Counted from the first letter of the stretch, positions 21,726-33,099 are shown. The stretch: 64,000 bases of DNA from Pomphorhynchus laevis (GCA_012934845.2 WNNJ02003214.1:496001-560000), one strand, 5' to 3'. Notes: a model not told the origin generated them from the sequence alone. Translations and numbers: made by a program.

Positions 21726-22712
21726 AAAAAAAAGATTTATTTTAATGTGGCGAAATGCGTGCCAGCGCACGCTTACATGACCACAACAAAACAAAAATGT
21801 AAATCATGTGTCGAGAAGGTGTGAACGGAGGAGGTGTTTGAATGTGATAAAGGAGGAAGTGCGGCGGACGTCGAGAGGGAGTTGATTCCAGGCGAGTGAG
21901 GCGGCGACGAGGAAGGATCAAAGATCGTAGTTGTTGGAGTAATTAGGAAATGGAGTAAGAGGGTATGACGGGAACGCAGTGATAGAGAGAGGTGAGGCGA
22001 GTGTCGTCTAAGAAAGGAAGGTTGATGAACGATGGAGAGCCGACAGCGATGAGACAAAAAATTAAGAGAAGAAGGCGAAGTTTGATGCGGATGTTGATGG
22101 TGGGCCAGGAGAGTTGGGCAAAATATGTGGATGTGTGGTCGAAGCGACGGAGACGAAAGAGCACTCGAACGGCGGTGTTGATTATTCGTTGTAGGGGTAG
22201 GATGATGGATTTTGGAGAATTGGCGAAAAGGCTAAGGCAGTAATCGATTTTAGGGAAAAGAAGCGATGAAAGAAGAGACATACAAGAACGGAAGTCGATA
22301 AGGGGGCGGATACGGCGGATATCACGGAGAATTAAGTTAGATGAGCGGACCTTGTCACGGACGAAGGGTTTAAGGGAAAGGTGATCATCGAAATGGAAGC
22401 CTAAGAAAGTGAGATTGTGGACTATGGGGATGATTGATGAGGCAAAATATACAGTGGGAGGAGATATGTTTGGTTTCCCCGGGAGGATTTACATTATTTT
22501 GGACTTTTCGTGGTTTAGAACGAGACGGAGATTGGAGAGACGTTTGTAGATAGAAGAAAGACAGTTGGAGGCAGAAATGCCGATATCGTGTATGCGATGT
22601 GCGGGTGCATGAGCATAGATGAGGATGTCATCGGCGTATTGCATGACGTTAAAGGAGTAAGGTTTGATAAACGGAGAGAGATCGCCAAGCAGAAGAGAGA
22701 AAAGGATGGGAC

Positions 22713-23465
22713 CTAGGACTGAACCTTGTGGGACCCCGCAAAAATAGGAATGGGAGGGGAGGATGATGAATTAGAACAGACGCGAAAGGAACGGTCGGAT
22801 AGATATGAGGCAAACCATGCTACGGAGGAGGAAGAAAAGCCGTAATCATAACGAAGGCGAGAAAGGAGGACGGAGTGGTCGACAATGTCGAATGCGGAGG
22901 AGAGGTCGAGGGAGATGAGAACACTATATAGAGCCTGGTCTCGAGAAATGAACGAGTTAAACAAGGTTGTGAGAAATGGGGATATCGATGAGCATATAGA
23001 TTTTAATATGTGAGTAGGCAGGGGATCGGCAGGTGAGGTTTTGTTGGGCAAGGACATGAGGACAGATGATACTTCTGTAGGTGAGACAGGGAGAAGATGA
23101 AAGAGTTCCGGAAGGATGAGGCTAGACTGGGCAGAGTGGGATAGGATGGAGACCGGGGTGTGAGAGAGCAACGTGGATACTTTAGTCTGGAAAAATGACG
23201 AATAATTATTGCCATCGATGTTGCATGGCGAAGAGGAGCGAGCAAGGATTGAGTTAAAAGTATGCCAGAGAGTCTTAGAGTTGAATGAAGTGATGATTTT
23301 ATGCTGCCAGAAGGAGTTGCATTTGGTACGTAGTAGGTTGAGATGAGACCGGCGAAGAGCAAGATAGGAATCACGGAAATACGGAGTGATTGAGCTGAAA
23401 TAACGTCTGAGAGAGCGGTGATAGACTCGATAGCATGGTGGAGTCGACGCTTTGAGAGTAGGCAT
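22713..23465 (-). pseudogene. LINE C4 RT with in-frame internal deletion
   Basis: A 250-codon frame: [48 protein letters not shown] joined to FISRDQALYSVLISLDLSSA, then FDIVDHSVLLSRLRYDYGF. In C1 and C3 about 85 residues lie between these two blocks (WKSAIVRPLLKK, SYRPIS). Without them the RT fingers cannot form, so the copy cannot be autonomous. Confidence 0.75.
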
Positions 23466-23976
23466 TGGATGTCAAACCATGGGGCACGGTGCAAGCGACG
23501 GTGTTGGTGAGACTTGAAGGGCAAGAGAATATCGAGAGTGGATGTGAGTTCAGAGTCGAAAAGAAAGGCGAGATCGTGAGGAGATGAATATGTTATTGTG
23601 GGTAATGATATAGACGATTTGAGTAAGGCAGAGCGGAGAAGGGAGAGGTCAAGATTTCTCCAAGGGCGACGTAGGATTGTAGGTGTGTGAGGAGGGGTGT
23701 GATTGTGAGTGAGATCAAGGGTGATAAGAAAGTGATCGGATAGACCAGGATCAGAGATGGACAGTGAGGTGTAGGCAGCAAAATGATCGGGGACAGCGAT
23801 GATGTCGAGTGCCCCATCAAGTATATGTGGGGGCAGTGTAGATTAGTTTGTAATTGTAGTTGGATAGAATGTTGATGAACCGGATGGAATCCGTGGAAGA
23901 GGGGCGGTCTAGGCGGATATTGAAGTCGCCTAGAACGAGTGAAGGGATTGAGGACAAAGAACAATGAGAAAGGAGG

Positions 23977-24435
23977 TCAGCGAGTTCGGTAAAAAAATAA
24001 GACTGTAGGAGCTGATGAACCAGGACGGTATACAATGGCGAGATCTAGAGTGATCGGATTAGAATAACGACAAGTGAGCAATTCAAAAGAGCAAGGACTG
24101 AAAGGGGGATTGATTTTGCGAAGAGACGCGGGGTGACGCGCGAATGCGACGATGCCGCCATGATTAGAGAATTTAGAAGGGCATGAGCTGAGGGGGCGGG
24201 CGGATTCGACTAGGGAGCAACCGGCAGAGAGCAGACGGCGAATGGAAAGGTCGTCGGAATCTGAGTGCCAGGATTCGGTGAGGCAGAAGAGATCGATGGA
24301 TTGCTTGGTGAATAGGTTGAGGATAAGATCGGATTTATTGAGAATAGATCTAGTGTTGAGGAGACCGAGGCGGAAACCGTGTGTTGTGGCGAAAGAGTCT
24401 AGTGGAGAAGACACATAGGAGAGATGGAGCGCCAT
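23977..24435 (-). pseudogene. LINE C4 endonuclease, N-terminal half
   Basis: Starts MALHLSYVSSPLD and matches the C1 nuclease almost residue for residue (FCLTESWHSD, GGIVAFARHP, LAIVYRPGS). The frame breaks after VLFF. The second half (LVLGDFNIRLD) reads on in 23817-24035. Confidence 0.75.
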
Positions 24436-25033
24436 CGAATTTTTGGACGGGTGTGGACAACTTGAAAATTTCCGTCTATGTTTCGTATAGAGAGTGATGT
24501 TTCGTCGTTTTCCTCGCGACGGCGTTTTTCGATATGGACTAAAGAGATTTGAGCGATTTCAGAACGGGCGCGATCGGGGAAAATTTGAGTGGTTGAAGAT
24601 GACATGAGTTTGAATCGTTGAGAGAGGACAGAAGATGCGTGAGAGCGATGCTTGAAAACAATTTTTTGGAGAGGGGGCTGGGAAGCATTAGATTGAGAAG
24701 ATTTGTTTAGACGGATGAATGCGACAGGAGAAATGTCCTTGAAAAAGGATGGTTTATCCGCAGGAAGAATAAACAAGAGGATAGGATCTGAAGGCGGAAA
24801 CATCGTGGTCCAGACGTGCTTGTGGAGATAAGGAGTTGGAAGGCGTGATATTAGTGACAATGACGCAACGATCGCGAGAAGGAAAGCGCTTCCGTAAAGG
24901 AGGACGACTGACGTGAGTAGGTGAGATCACGATAGAAGAGCTGACAGTTGATGATTTGGAGGGATTTGGTTTGACGACGGGAGACATAGAGGATAATGAT
25001 AATAAAGAGGGTGGCAAGCGATGTGAGGAAAGG

Positions 25034-25396
25034 TTATGAGTGGAACGGATAGTGAAGGTTGGTGGAGGTGATTTTGATTGATGGATACAAGTTATTGAGA
25101 AACGAGACGGGAAGGACGGGACGTGGGGTGTCGGGGAGTGAAGATGACATGGAATGGGAAGTGTATATAGTGGCAGGGTCGGTGGGTGGAGAAAGGACAT
25201 TAGAAACGACGGGGGTAGTTTGAGTTGACGTGTTGGATGTTGATATGTGCTTATTGGAAAGGTTGCAGATTAGTTTGTTGGCACAAAAACCACATACGAA
25301 GTCTTCTTTAGCCTTATCGCAGTCGTGTACCGAGCACTGTACTTGCGGTTGTTCATAGTTTGTGTCAGTCTTAGTTGTTTTCTTACGTCCTCCCAT
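25034..25396 (-). CDS. LINE C4 ORF1 start with cysteine cluster
   Basis: MGGRKKTTKTDTNYEQPQVQ then CSVHDCDKAKEDFVCGFCAN, a shortened PHD-like finger that lacks the W and the central spacer seen in the C1 and LINE B fingers. A Ser/Thr/Pro-rich stretch follows. This 5' module differs from that of C1 although the remainder of the two elements is nearly identical. Confidence 0.6.
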   Translation of the reverse strand: MGGRKKTTKTDTNYEQPQVQCSVHDCDKAKEDFVCGFCANKLICNLSNKHISTSNTSTQTTPVVSNVLSPPTDPATIYTSHSMSSSLPDTPRPVLPVSFLNNLYPSIKITSTNLHYPFHS

Positions 25397-25432
25397 AAAC
25401 TTTAAGAATGTATTTCAATCAATTTTTCAACC

Positions 25433-25562
25433 GATGGTTGTCTTCGATGGTTGTCGTTGATGGTTGTCGTCGATGGTTGTCGTCGATGGTTGTCGTCGAT
25501 GGTTGTCGTCGATGGTTGTCGTCGAAGGTTGTCGTCGAAGGTTGTCGTCGAAGGTTGTAGTC
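25433..25562. repeat. 13 bp minisatellite in the LINE C4 leader
   Basis: About ten copies of GATGGTTGTCGTC with drift to GAAGGTTGTCGTC in the last copies. It sits immediately upstream (in element orientation) of the C4 ORF1 start, as tandem leader repeats do in several LINE families, where they can act as promoter. Confidence 0.8.
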
Positions 25563-25624
25563 GATGCTTGCTGTATTTACTATAGATTGTATGTTATTTA
25601 TTGTGTATATTAATTGTATGTTAT

Positions 25625-25985
25625 TTGTTTCAAACTTTATTTATGTAGTGGCCAATGCGTTCAAATGTTCGCTCACAGCTTCACTATAAATTGATAAAAA
25701 ATCAATATCGATGTTTTGCCGAAAATCAGTTGGCAGTGAAGATTAGGAATTCGAGGAGTATATGTCTAAAATATGTTAAGGAAGTAGATGTGTAACTGTT
25801 TGTAAGTAAAGATTAACAGGTAAACCTGCGGCAATGGAGTAAGATCGATGATCAAAATGTGAGGTGTATTTTGGGGAATATAAAAAAAGTCACGGGCGCG
25901 TAAAGATACATAAAGGAGTTGGACGGGGAAGGTCAACCGAATGAAGGTGTATATAACAAAAAGCGTTAATCTTACAGATATTAAA
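25625..25985 (-). mobile_element. LINE 3'-end fragment, different family
   Basis: Minus-strand translation gives protein-like pieces (YSPKYTSHFDHRSY, then SIAAGLPVN) resembling an ORF2 C-terminus. The 3' end CAAACTTTATTTATGTAGTG resembles, but is distinct from, the family-C terminus. Confidence 0.35.
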
Positions 25986-26560
25986 GATTAAACAAAGTTA
26001 ATGGGAAATTGATACTTCGGAATTGATACTATAAAGAGGCTAATTGAGATCAAAGCCTTAAATTCCCTTTTCGGAATTTTATATCATTTGAATTAAAGTA
26101 AGATACTGTGAAATGGAGCAAAGATGATTCATTTATGTAAGAGTCTTGTAAGTGATGCGGTCAGCGTTTGCATTGATGACAAAAATTAAAGCGAAACTTT
26201 AGTATTTTTACCTAAACAATTATACACTTTACAACTTTGATTTGACAAGGCATATGACATCATTGCACAAATTTTAATCTAGCAGCTTATATAAAATTTA
26301 AATTTCGTATTCTTGAGTTGTAGATGCTGAGTCTATCCAATTTAAAACGATCATTACCGCTATTAAATATTGTAAAGAAAGACACAATAATAATTAAGTC
26401 AATGCTAAATGTTTGTCGCAGTATTTTAATCAATTGACTATTTTATGTTCATGATATTTGAAACTTTATATCTTGTGATACTAAAATTAAACTTTTTATA
26501 AAAGATAAATTTTTTAAAGCTATACCCATAAAATTAATGAAGTAATAACTATATTAATAA
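25986..26560. other. Spacer, possibly decayed Penelope-like sequence
   Basis: No firm feature. Weak plus-strand similarity to Penelope-like protein upstream of the next fragment is possible. Confidence 0.3.
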
Positions 26561-26574
26561 AACTATACCTATAT

Positions 26575-26720
26575 TATGTTGGAATCCAAAGCTACAAGAA
26601 ATCCAATAAAACTTAGGTTCATATGTAGTGCTTTTAAATGTACGTTAAAACCCCAATCGATCAAGACCAATTCGATGAATGAACTAAGCGTACATTCATG
26701 TACCGTGAATCTATTTACGA
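26575..26720 (+). mobile_element. Penelope-like element fragment
   Basis: Plus-strand translation contains TRNPIKLRFICSAFKCTLKP, nearly identical to the block at about 32040-32110 on the other strand (KNPIKPRFICSAFKCTLKP). This is a conserved N-terminal block of Penelope-like RTs. Broken, short relic. Confidence 0.6.
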
Positions 26721-26778
26721 TCTCCGCGTAATTTTCCCTCCAGACGTAGACGTACTTCTCTATTTACAATAATAACCT

Positions 26779-26991
26779 GTGCATGTCATTGAGATTTTCT
26801 TGCTTGACGATTCCCTCGACCAACATTCGTTTCACTTCCAAAGCAATGAAGCAGTGATCTTCGATATTACGTCTCAATACGGAATTGATGGATATTTCAA
26901 GTTTTTTAAGTCGTCTGAATTGATTTTAATGCTTGATAATTGTCCAATTGCCAATCTTTCTTGTTTATCAATTCTTCGAAGTCGAATATAA
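26779..26991 (+). other. Unrecognised 70-codon open frame
   Basis: MHVIEIFLLDDSLDQHSFHF..., no motif or family recognised. The minus strand is also open over part of it (IDKQERLAIGQLSS). Probably relic mobile DNA rather than a gene. Confidence 0.2.
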
Positions 26992-27069
26992 AAACTCAAA
27001 TGTAAAAATTCAATAAATTCATGTAATGCTTTTAAATGTATATAAATCAGATAAAGATAATCATAAATC

Positions 27070-27203
27070 ATAAACCCGGATATGCAAGTTTTGACGATTA
27101 TAGACGTATCCGCAATAAAGCATTATGGTACAAAAGACGTAGTTGAACAAGTTTCGAAAAGGCTATAACTGATAATTATCGTTCAAATTCACGAGAATTC
27201 TCC
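27070..27203 (+). mobile_element. LINE E, left part (pre-RT), split by LINE C5
   Basis: Reads FDDYRRIRNKALWYKRR then DNYRSNSRE, the basic region before a LINE RT. The frame is cut by the 5' end of LINE C5, and the RT of the same element type resumes at about 28515. Confidence 0.5.
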
Positions 27204-27516
27204 CTTCCAAGCCGCTTTTTGCTCTAATCACTCTACTGAAATTGCCTGTCTTAAAGTTTATAATGACTTACTCATCTCGCGCGATCATAAATTATGTAGT
27301 GTCATAGTTTCTCTTGATCTATCGTCTGCTTTTGACATCGTCGATCACTCGATTCTTCTATATCGCCTTCGTCATGATTATGGCTTCTCTTTACTCACTG
27401 TATCATGGTTTTCTTCATATCTATCAAACCGCACATTTCGCGTCTATTCTAACTCTTCTCTCTCCCATCCTTCATCCATCCCGACCGGTGCTCCACAAGA
27501 CTCCGTATTAGGCCCT

Positions 27517-27945
27517 ATGCTTTTCTCTCTTCTTCTCGGTGACTTGTCTTCGATTTCTCATAAATTTAAGTTCCATGTTATGCAATATGCTGATGACATT
27601 CTCATCTATGCTCATGCAGCTGCTTATCGTATTCATGATCTTAGTGTTTCTGTTTCCAGCTGTCTTGTCTCAATTTCCAATCATCTTTCTTCCCTTCGCC
27701 TTTCTCTAAATCCTGATAAATCTAAAATTATGTGGATCCTACCTCGAAGCTTCGGCGTAGAACCTCCTTCCGTATCATTAAATTCTACAATTCTTCCTAT
27801 CGTTGATAATCTCGTTTTCCTAGGCTTTCATTTCGACAACCGACTTTCACTTAAACCTTTCGTTAGTGATAAAGTACGCTCATCTACCTTGATACTCCGC
27901 AATCTCCGTCAAGTTCGTAGATTGATCGATTTCCCTTCTTTATGA
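27517..27945 (+). pseudogene. LINE C5 RT palm/thumb
   Basis: A 142-codon frame with FHVMQYADDILIYAHAAA (catalytic YADD), SLRLSLNPDKSKIMWILP and NLVFLGFHFDNRLSLKPF. The frame ends early at SL, where C3 continues into the C-terminal domain. Confidence 0.75.
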
Positions 27946-28466
27946 CTATCAACTCTTCCTCCTTATCTCAAGACTTGATTACTGTCTTAGTCTATTTTCC
28001 AACTCACCTAAATCCACTCTTCTTCCTTTACAACGCACCATCAACGCTGCCGTCCGAGTTCTCCTCCGTCTTCGTCGTTTTGATCATACATCCCACTATC
28101 TTGTTTCTCTTGATTGGCCTACCATTTATTGTCGTGTTCAAATTCGTCTTCTTATCATTGCTTTTCGCCTTATAACTTCTCATACCCCTTCATTTCTCAA
28201 CCTTCCTTTTCTCGACAATTCTCGTACTGTGTATTGTGCTCTGCGTTCCCGTAATTCCCTTCTTTTACATGTCCCAATCTACTCTACCTATTTTGGCTTC
28301 CGCTTCTTCGTTGTGGCTGCTCCTCTCTTGTGGAATCAACTGCCTATTCATATCCGCCAATCAACATCTATGCCGTACTTCAAACGCCAAATCCAATTCC
28401 ATTTCAACAATTAACTAATTATCTGTGACTTTTGATGTTCTTTTTTGTTTGTTAGTTGTCATGTAA

Positions 28467-28483
28467 GCGTGCATTTTGCACGC
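28467..28483 (+). promoter_or_regulatory. 3' stem-loop of LINE C5
   Basis: GCGTGC-ATTTT-GCACGC: the same 6 bp stem as in C1, C2 and C4 but with an unrelated 5 nt loop, directly before the GTCACGTTAAATAAATT end. Confidence 0.6.
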
Positions 28484-28514
28484 ATTTGTCACGTTAAATA
28501 AATTATTGTATTAT

Positions 28515-30295
28515 TAAACGTCAAAACAGTTTTCAAAAAACTTTCTCGATCAGAAATCGTGACGGTATGTCCTTGTCTAATGAGCGAGAAATAGCAAACG
28601 AATTCCCACGAGAATTTTCTACCCTTTCAAAGGTGTCATCAAGACCATTGAATGACCCGTCTAGTAATTGTATCATAAAGTCTAGGTATTTTCCTAATTC
28701 GCTAAGTGCTCTATCAATTCTTCATGAACTAATGTGTTTAAAAAAGTCGGCATGCTCTGGTCCTGATAATTTAACGTCCATATTTCTACGTTATATTGCT
28801 GATACCGTCTACATTCCAATCCACAACATATTCTTGGCCTCCGCCACACTGGGACAGGTACATGATGACTGGAAAGGCTCGATAATTACTCCAGTATTCA
28901 AAAAGAAGGATCGCACATATCTTAAAAACTATAGGACGATAAGCCTACGTGTGTGTTGTCGAATATTTGAACGTCTGCTTCTTAAGCATTTAATTGCACA
29001 CCTTGAAGCTGAGAATATAATTTCCAATACTCAAGACGGCTTTTGCAAGGGTCATTCCACAACTACTAATTTAATGATATATCACGGCCATTAGATGCGC
29101 TGTCTGGATTTAGGTACTCCTGTCGATGCCATTTTCTTTGATTTTTCAAAGGCTTTTGACACTATAATACACGCTCATTCGATCAAAAACTTATCAATAT
29201 TGGATTGAACTGGCATATTATATGGTGCATCAAGGAGTATCTTTCTAACAAATACTGTTATTTAGGGTAAATTCCACTTTGTCTAATCGGTTTCCTTTAA
29301 ATTGTGGCGTCCCTCAAGGGTCTGTAATAGGGCCCACACTGTTCAGCATATACATCAATGATCTGCTTCCACATGTAAAATCTCGATGCTTGCTTAACGC
29401 TGATGACCTAAAGATCTGGCGTCCAGTTGAGTCAAATAAAGATGCTCAATTACTCCAAGCTGATATTGATACTGTATATTCATGGTCGGTTTCCAATGGT
29501 CTCCAACAGTAAAAAATATGCTTCCATTTGTATCTCTCGATCAAAACATAATCAACATATAGTTAGTTTACCACCTTGATGGTGTAGCCTTATCGATAAC
29601 TGACTCATATCAGGATCTCGGTGTTTGGGTACGACAAGATTTAAGCACTCGCATGCATACCGGCTTCGTGTGCTTACAGGTCAGACGAGTCGTTGGTATT
29701 CTCCGCCGGTCGCTTTTAAACGTTGATATTTCTTGTTTTAGGGCTATTTCTAACGCCTTGATTCTAAGTAAATTTTTATATGCTTCACTATTCTGTTACC
29801 CTATTACTGAGGAAGAATGTAATCGCTTTGAAAACGTTTATCGCTCCGCCACGAGATTAGTCCGTACTGTCAGACATTTGGAATATAGGGATATACTTAG
29901 GTATTTTAAAATACATAGTCTTAGTTTCATGCGAATTCGTACTGAAATGTGCCTCGTATGACATATTTTACATACTAAGGATCATCCATTTCGTCATTTG
30001 TTGATATTACAAGATCAGCCCTCACTACGCGGAAATTCCTTAATGCTTGGAACACTACGCTTATGCCACATCCGTATGTCACTTTTTGCACAGAGAGTTG
30101 TATCGGTATGGAATCAACTTTCCGATACGACTGTTAACTCTCGTAATATTCATGCGTTCAAGGTGGCGTTGGATAAAGATTTAGTCAAGATAATCGATTG
30201 CGATCTGTGAAGTTTTACTTTGATTTCCTGTGATACAACTTGTAAAGAGTCTTTGACTCAATGTGTTGTTTATATAATAAAGTAGTTGATCCCAC
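28515..30295 (+). mobile_element. LINE E, right part (RT to 3' end)
   Basis: A CR1/Jockey-type RT: SACSGPDNLTSIFLRYI, DWKGSIITPVFKKKDR, YRTISLRVCCRIFERLLLK, NTQDGFCKGHSTTTNL, then (new frame) CGVPQGSVIGPTLFSIYIND and LLNADDLKIWR, followed by thumb (29653-29961) and C-terminus with LWNQL-like MSLFAQRVVSVWNQLSDTTV. The YADD box reads NADD. It ends near 30295 with AATAAAGTAGTTGATCCC. It is a different family from A-D; multiple frame breaks. Confidence 0.75.
28567..29094 (+). pseudogene. LINE E RT fingers
   Basis: A 175-codon frame covering RT motifs 0-2a as listed for the element. The palm A motif (DFSKAFDT-like FFDFSKAFDT) follows in another frame at about 29140. Confidence 0.7.
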
Positions 30296-30399
30296 GTATA
30301 TTAAATTATTTGTAAATTAAAAATAATGATAAATTATTTTAAAATAATTAAAATATAAGATTTTATATAACTCATATCATAGTTAATTTAAAATCGAAA

Positions 30400-30450
30400 T
30401 TTAAAATAAAAGTCAACTTTTATGGATTGACTAATAAATAATAGACGCCT
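30400..30450 (+). mobile_element. Partial MITE-like copy
   Basis: AAAATAAAAGTCAACTTTTA TGGATTGACTAATAAATAATAGACG matches the left end of the MITE-like family, and the match then stops. Confidence 0.45.
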
Positions 30451-30794
30451 CTTTAATATTTGCTGAACCTAAATTGATGTAAATCGTACTGATATCGAAA
30501 GTACTGTTGATACTAAATGTGTTAATTAGTATTTAGTAATTAACAAAATGTACTAAATGTTATTTAGTACTCGTCCTATAAATTTATTGTACCTAAACAT
30601 GTTATTACTAAAATCGTAAATTTTTATATTTTAAAATTTTTTCCATCTGTAAACTATTGAACAAACAAAAGAAACAATGGTTTCTAAATATTTTGCTCAA
30701 TGAATGAAAATAATCAATAAAATTATGACAAATATTGCCTGACGAGTTAGTCAGACAAGTTATTAACGTCAACTTATTGACGTCAAATATTGAC

Positions 30795-32112
30795 GTTTCT
30801 TCAATATCAGCTAAATTTAGATTTGTATAAAGTGTATTAAAATTTAATGTATTTATATTCTTAAAATTTATTACTTTTATGTGTTCTAAAAATTCTGTTG
30901 TAGAATTAATACTGAAATAGTGTTTTATACCAGTTAACAGTTATGAACAAATTCATATTCTATAAAGCTTAAAAATAAGTCAGCTATAATAGGGCTACTA
31001 TTACCTCCTATTGGCACACCTTTTATTTGTCTAAATATAGATGTCCCTACTTTTAAATAATTTTGATTTATCAAAATATTTAAGGATTCTATTTTTCAAT
31101 TCTATAATTCAATTTTATCCGTATATTTATATTTACTTGATGGTTTAATTTTTGTTAGATAGGCGTTATAATTATAATAACATATATATGTATATCTTTT
31201 TCCGAATATAAGATTAATTAATTTTACTAACGCTTCTTTAATATCTACTAAATCTAGATTAGTATGAAGCGTACTAAAATCGTATGTATTTATATTTTGA
31301 AAGTTTATTCCTTTTGTCTGTTCTAAAAATTCTTTTGTGGAATTAATACTGAAATGGGATTTATACCAGTTAACAGTTATGAACAAATTCATATTCTATA
31401 AAGCTTAAAATCAAGTCAGCTATAATTGGGCTACTATTACCTCCCATTTGAACACCTTTTACTTGTCTAAATATAAATGTCCCTACTTTTAGATAATTTT
31501 GATTTATCAAAATATTTAAGGATTCTATTAATTCAATTTTATCCATATGTTTATATTTACTTGATGGTTTAATTTTTGTTAGATAGGCGTTATAATTATT
31601 ATAGCATATATATGTATATCTTTTTCCGAATATAAGATTAATTAATTTTACTAACGCTTCTTTAATATCTACTAAATTTAGATTTGTATAAAGCGTACTA
31701 AAATGGTATGTATTTATATTCAGAAATTGTATTCCTTTTATGTGTTCTAAAAATTCTTTTGTAGAATTAATACTGAAAGAGTGTTTTATGCCAGTATTAA
31801 TTTTAATTATCCTACAACTTGTTGCATTTAGATATAATTTTGAGAATAAATAATTGAAGCATGTCGAGTCTTGCAATACTTAGATTTTGCAATACTTAGT
31901 CTTGCACCATAGAAAGTGGTTAATACTGAAATGGTGTTTATACCAGTATTAATTTCGATTACCTTGCAATATATTTTAAAGTGTGCTTTAATTACTTTAA
32001 GTATTTTATTCATATAGACAGAAAGTGGTTTTAATGTACATTTAAAAGCACTACATATGAACCTAGGTTTTATTGGATTTTTATGTAATTTTGAGAAATG
32101 ATAGTAACCCAA
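30795..32112 (-). mobile_element. Penelope-like RT relic with tandem triplication
   Basis: Minus-strand pieces show conserved Penelope-like RT blocks: HFSKLHKNPIKPRFICSAFK, INTYHFSTLYTNLNLVDIKE, TFIFRQVKGVQMGGNSSPII. The interval consists of about three tandem copies of a roughly 435 bp segment (starting near 30810, 31245 and 31675), each holding the same part of the RT. Penelope-like elements are known to sit in partial tandem arrays. It is an old, broken copy. Confidence 0.7.
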
Positions 32113-32390
32113 TTATAGCTGATTTATTTTAAAGCTTTATAGAATTTTTTTTATAAAAGATAAATCTAAATTATTTAAAGATATGAAATATGTTTCGATA
32201 CATTGATGATATATGTGTATTGAACTCTAACAATTTTTATTCAATAAGCGAACAAATTTATTCAGGTAGCCTGATTCTTAACAAAACCAATATTGATGAC
32301 AAAGAAGGTATATATCTAGAAATGAACATTAAATTAACATCAATTAAAACTACTTTTAATTTATATTGTAAAGATGTCCATTAAATTTAC
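32105..32390 (+). mobile_element. Penelope-like RT relic, opposite orientation
   Basis: Plus-strand FRYIDDICVLNSNNFYSISE and IYLEMNIKLTS match the Penelope-like RT catalytic region (Y-I/V-D-D) and the segment after it. The left edge starts with the same NPIIADL block as the minus-strand copies, so the two pieces face each other head to head. Broken relic. Confidence 0.65.
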
Positions 32391-32614
32391 AATATATTAC
32401 TTAATGAATATTCATGCATACTATATAATATAAATTGTAACAATTTTAAGAATTGCAACAATTTGTAACGATATTAGATTTCTTCAAAATCATTTAAATA
32501 ATTTAATATATGCATATTTTAAGCTAGGTTGCTATAAAAATATCATCAAACAGAAAATAGTTAAATACATAAATTAACAAAACATTATTAAAAATAAATT
32601 TAAAATCATGAGCT

Positions 32615-32845
32615 GAAAATTTCAATGAATAGCTAATAAATAATATACTTTGTATCAGAATAAGATACTAGATAATCAAATTTTATCAGAAGGAATTCGT
32701 CATTAGCATATATTTGGACCCGTTGCTATGTTGGGTAGAGGCATATGAGCCGAAACATGATATCATAGCAGTTCCTTCTAATGACCTGTAATTTTTACTA
32801 CGATATATCATCTATTACTTATTATTAGTTTCATAAAAATTAATT
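32615..32845 (-). mobile_element. MITE-like palindromic element, inverted copy
   Basis: Inverted, nearly complete member of the family at 15-240: TAATAAATAATATACTTTG at one end, the TGCTATGTTGGGTAGAGG core and AGCAGTTCCTTCTAATGACC toward the other. Confidence 0.6.
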
Positions 32846-33099
32846 TTTAACCTAAAGTTCAATTTATTATTTTAACTTGATATAAATTATATAACATTAT
32901 TAATTATTTATAATTGTTTATCATTTTATTATTAATTTATTATTTATTTAATTTTTATTTAACATTATTTTTAATTTATTAATATTATAAAGTGCGTTGA
33001 CTTAGATAACTGATCTTATTCCTATATTCTTTATTATATATAATAGTATTGCACGGATGTGCTGAGTATAAAACACCATTTGGCAACATCATTTTGTAT

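Larger units (their letters stand above)
21728..25620 (-). mobile_element. LINE C4, near full-length with internal RT deletion
   Basis: Minus-strand order: leader with 13 bp repeats (25.43-25.56 kb), PHD-type ORF1 (25396 down), ORF1 core (25200-24399), endonuclease (24435-23593), pre-RT (23524-23003), RT (23465-22713) and thumb/3' UTR down to the stem-loop at 21757-21772. It is highly similar to C1, but the RT lacks about 260 bp. The junction near 22950 joins TTLFNS directly to FISRDQALY, deleting RT motifs 1 and 2 while keeping frame. Confidence 0.85.
27204..28510 (+). mobile_element. LINE C5, 5'-truncated, nested in LINE E
   Basis: Begins abruptly at the RT (FQAAF ... STEIACLKV) and continues through SLDLSSAFDIVDHS, MQYADDILIYAHA, LNPDKSKIMWILPRS and the thumb to the 3' UTR with the stem-loop at 28467-28483 and GTTAAATAAATTATTG end. 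It is very similar to C3. The GVPQGSV block reads GAPQDSV and the frame is broken before and after the palm. Confidence 0.8.
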
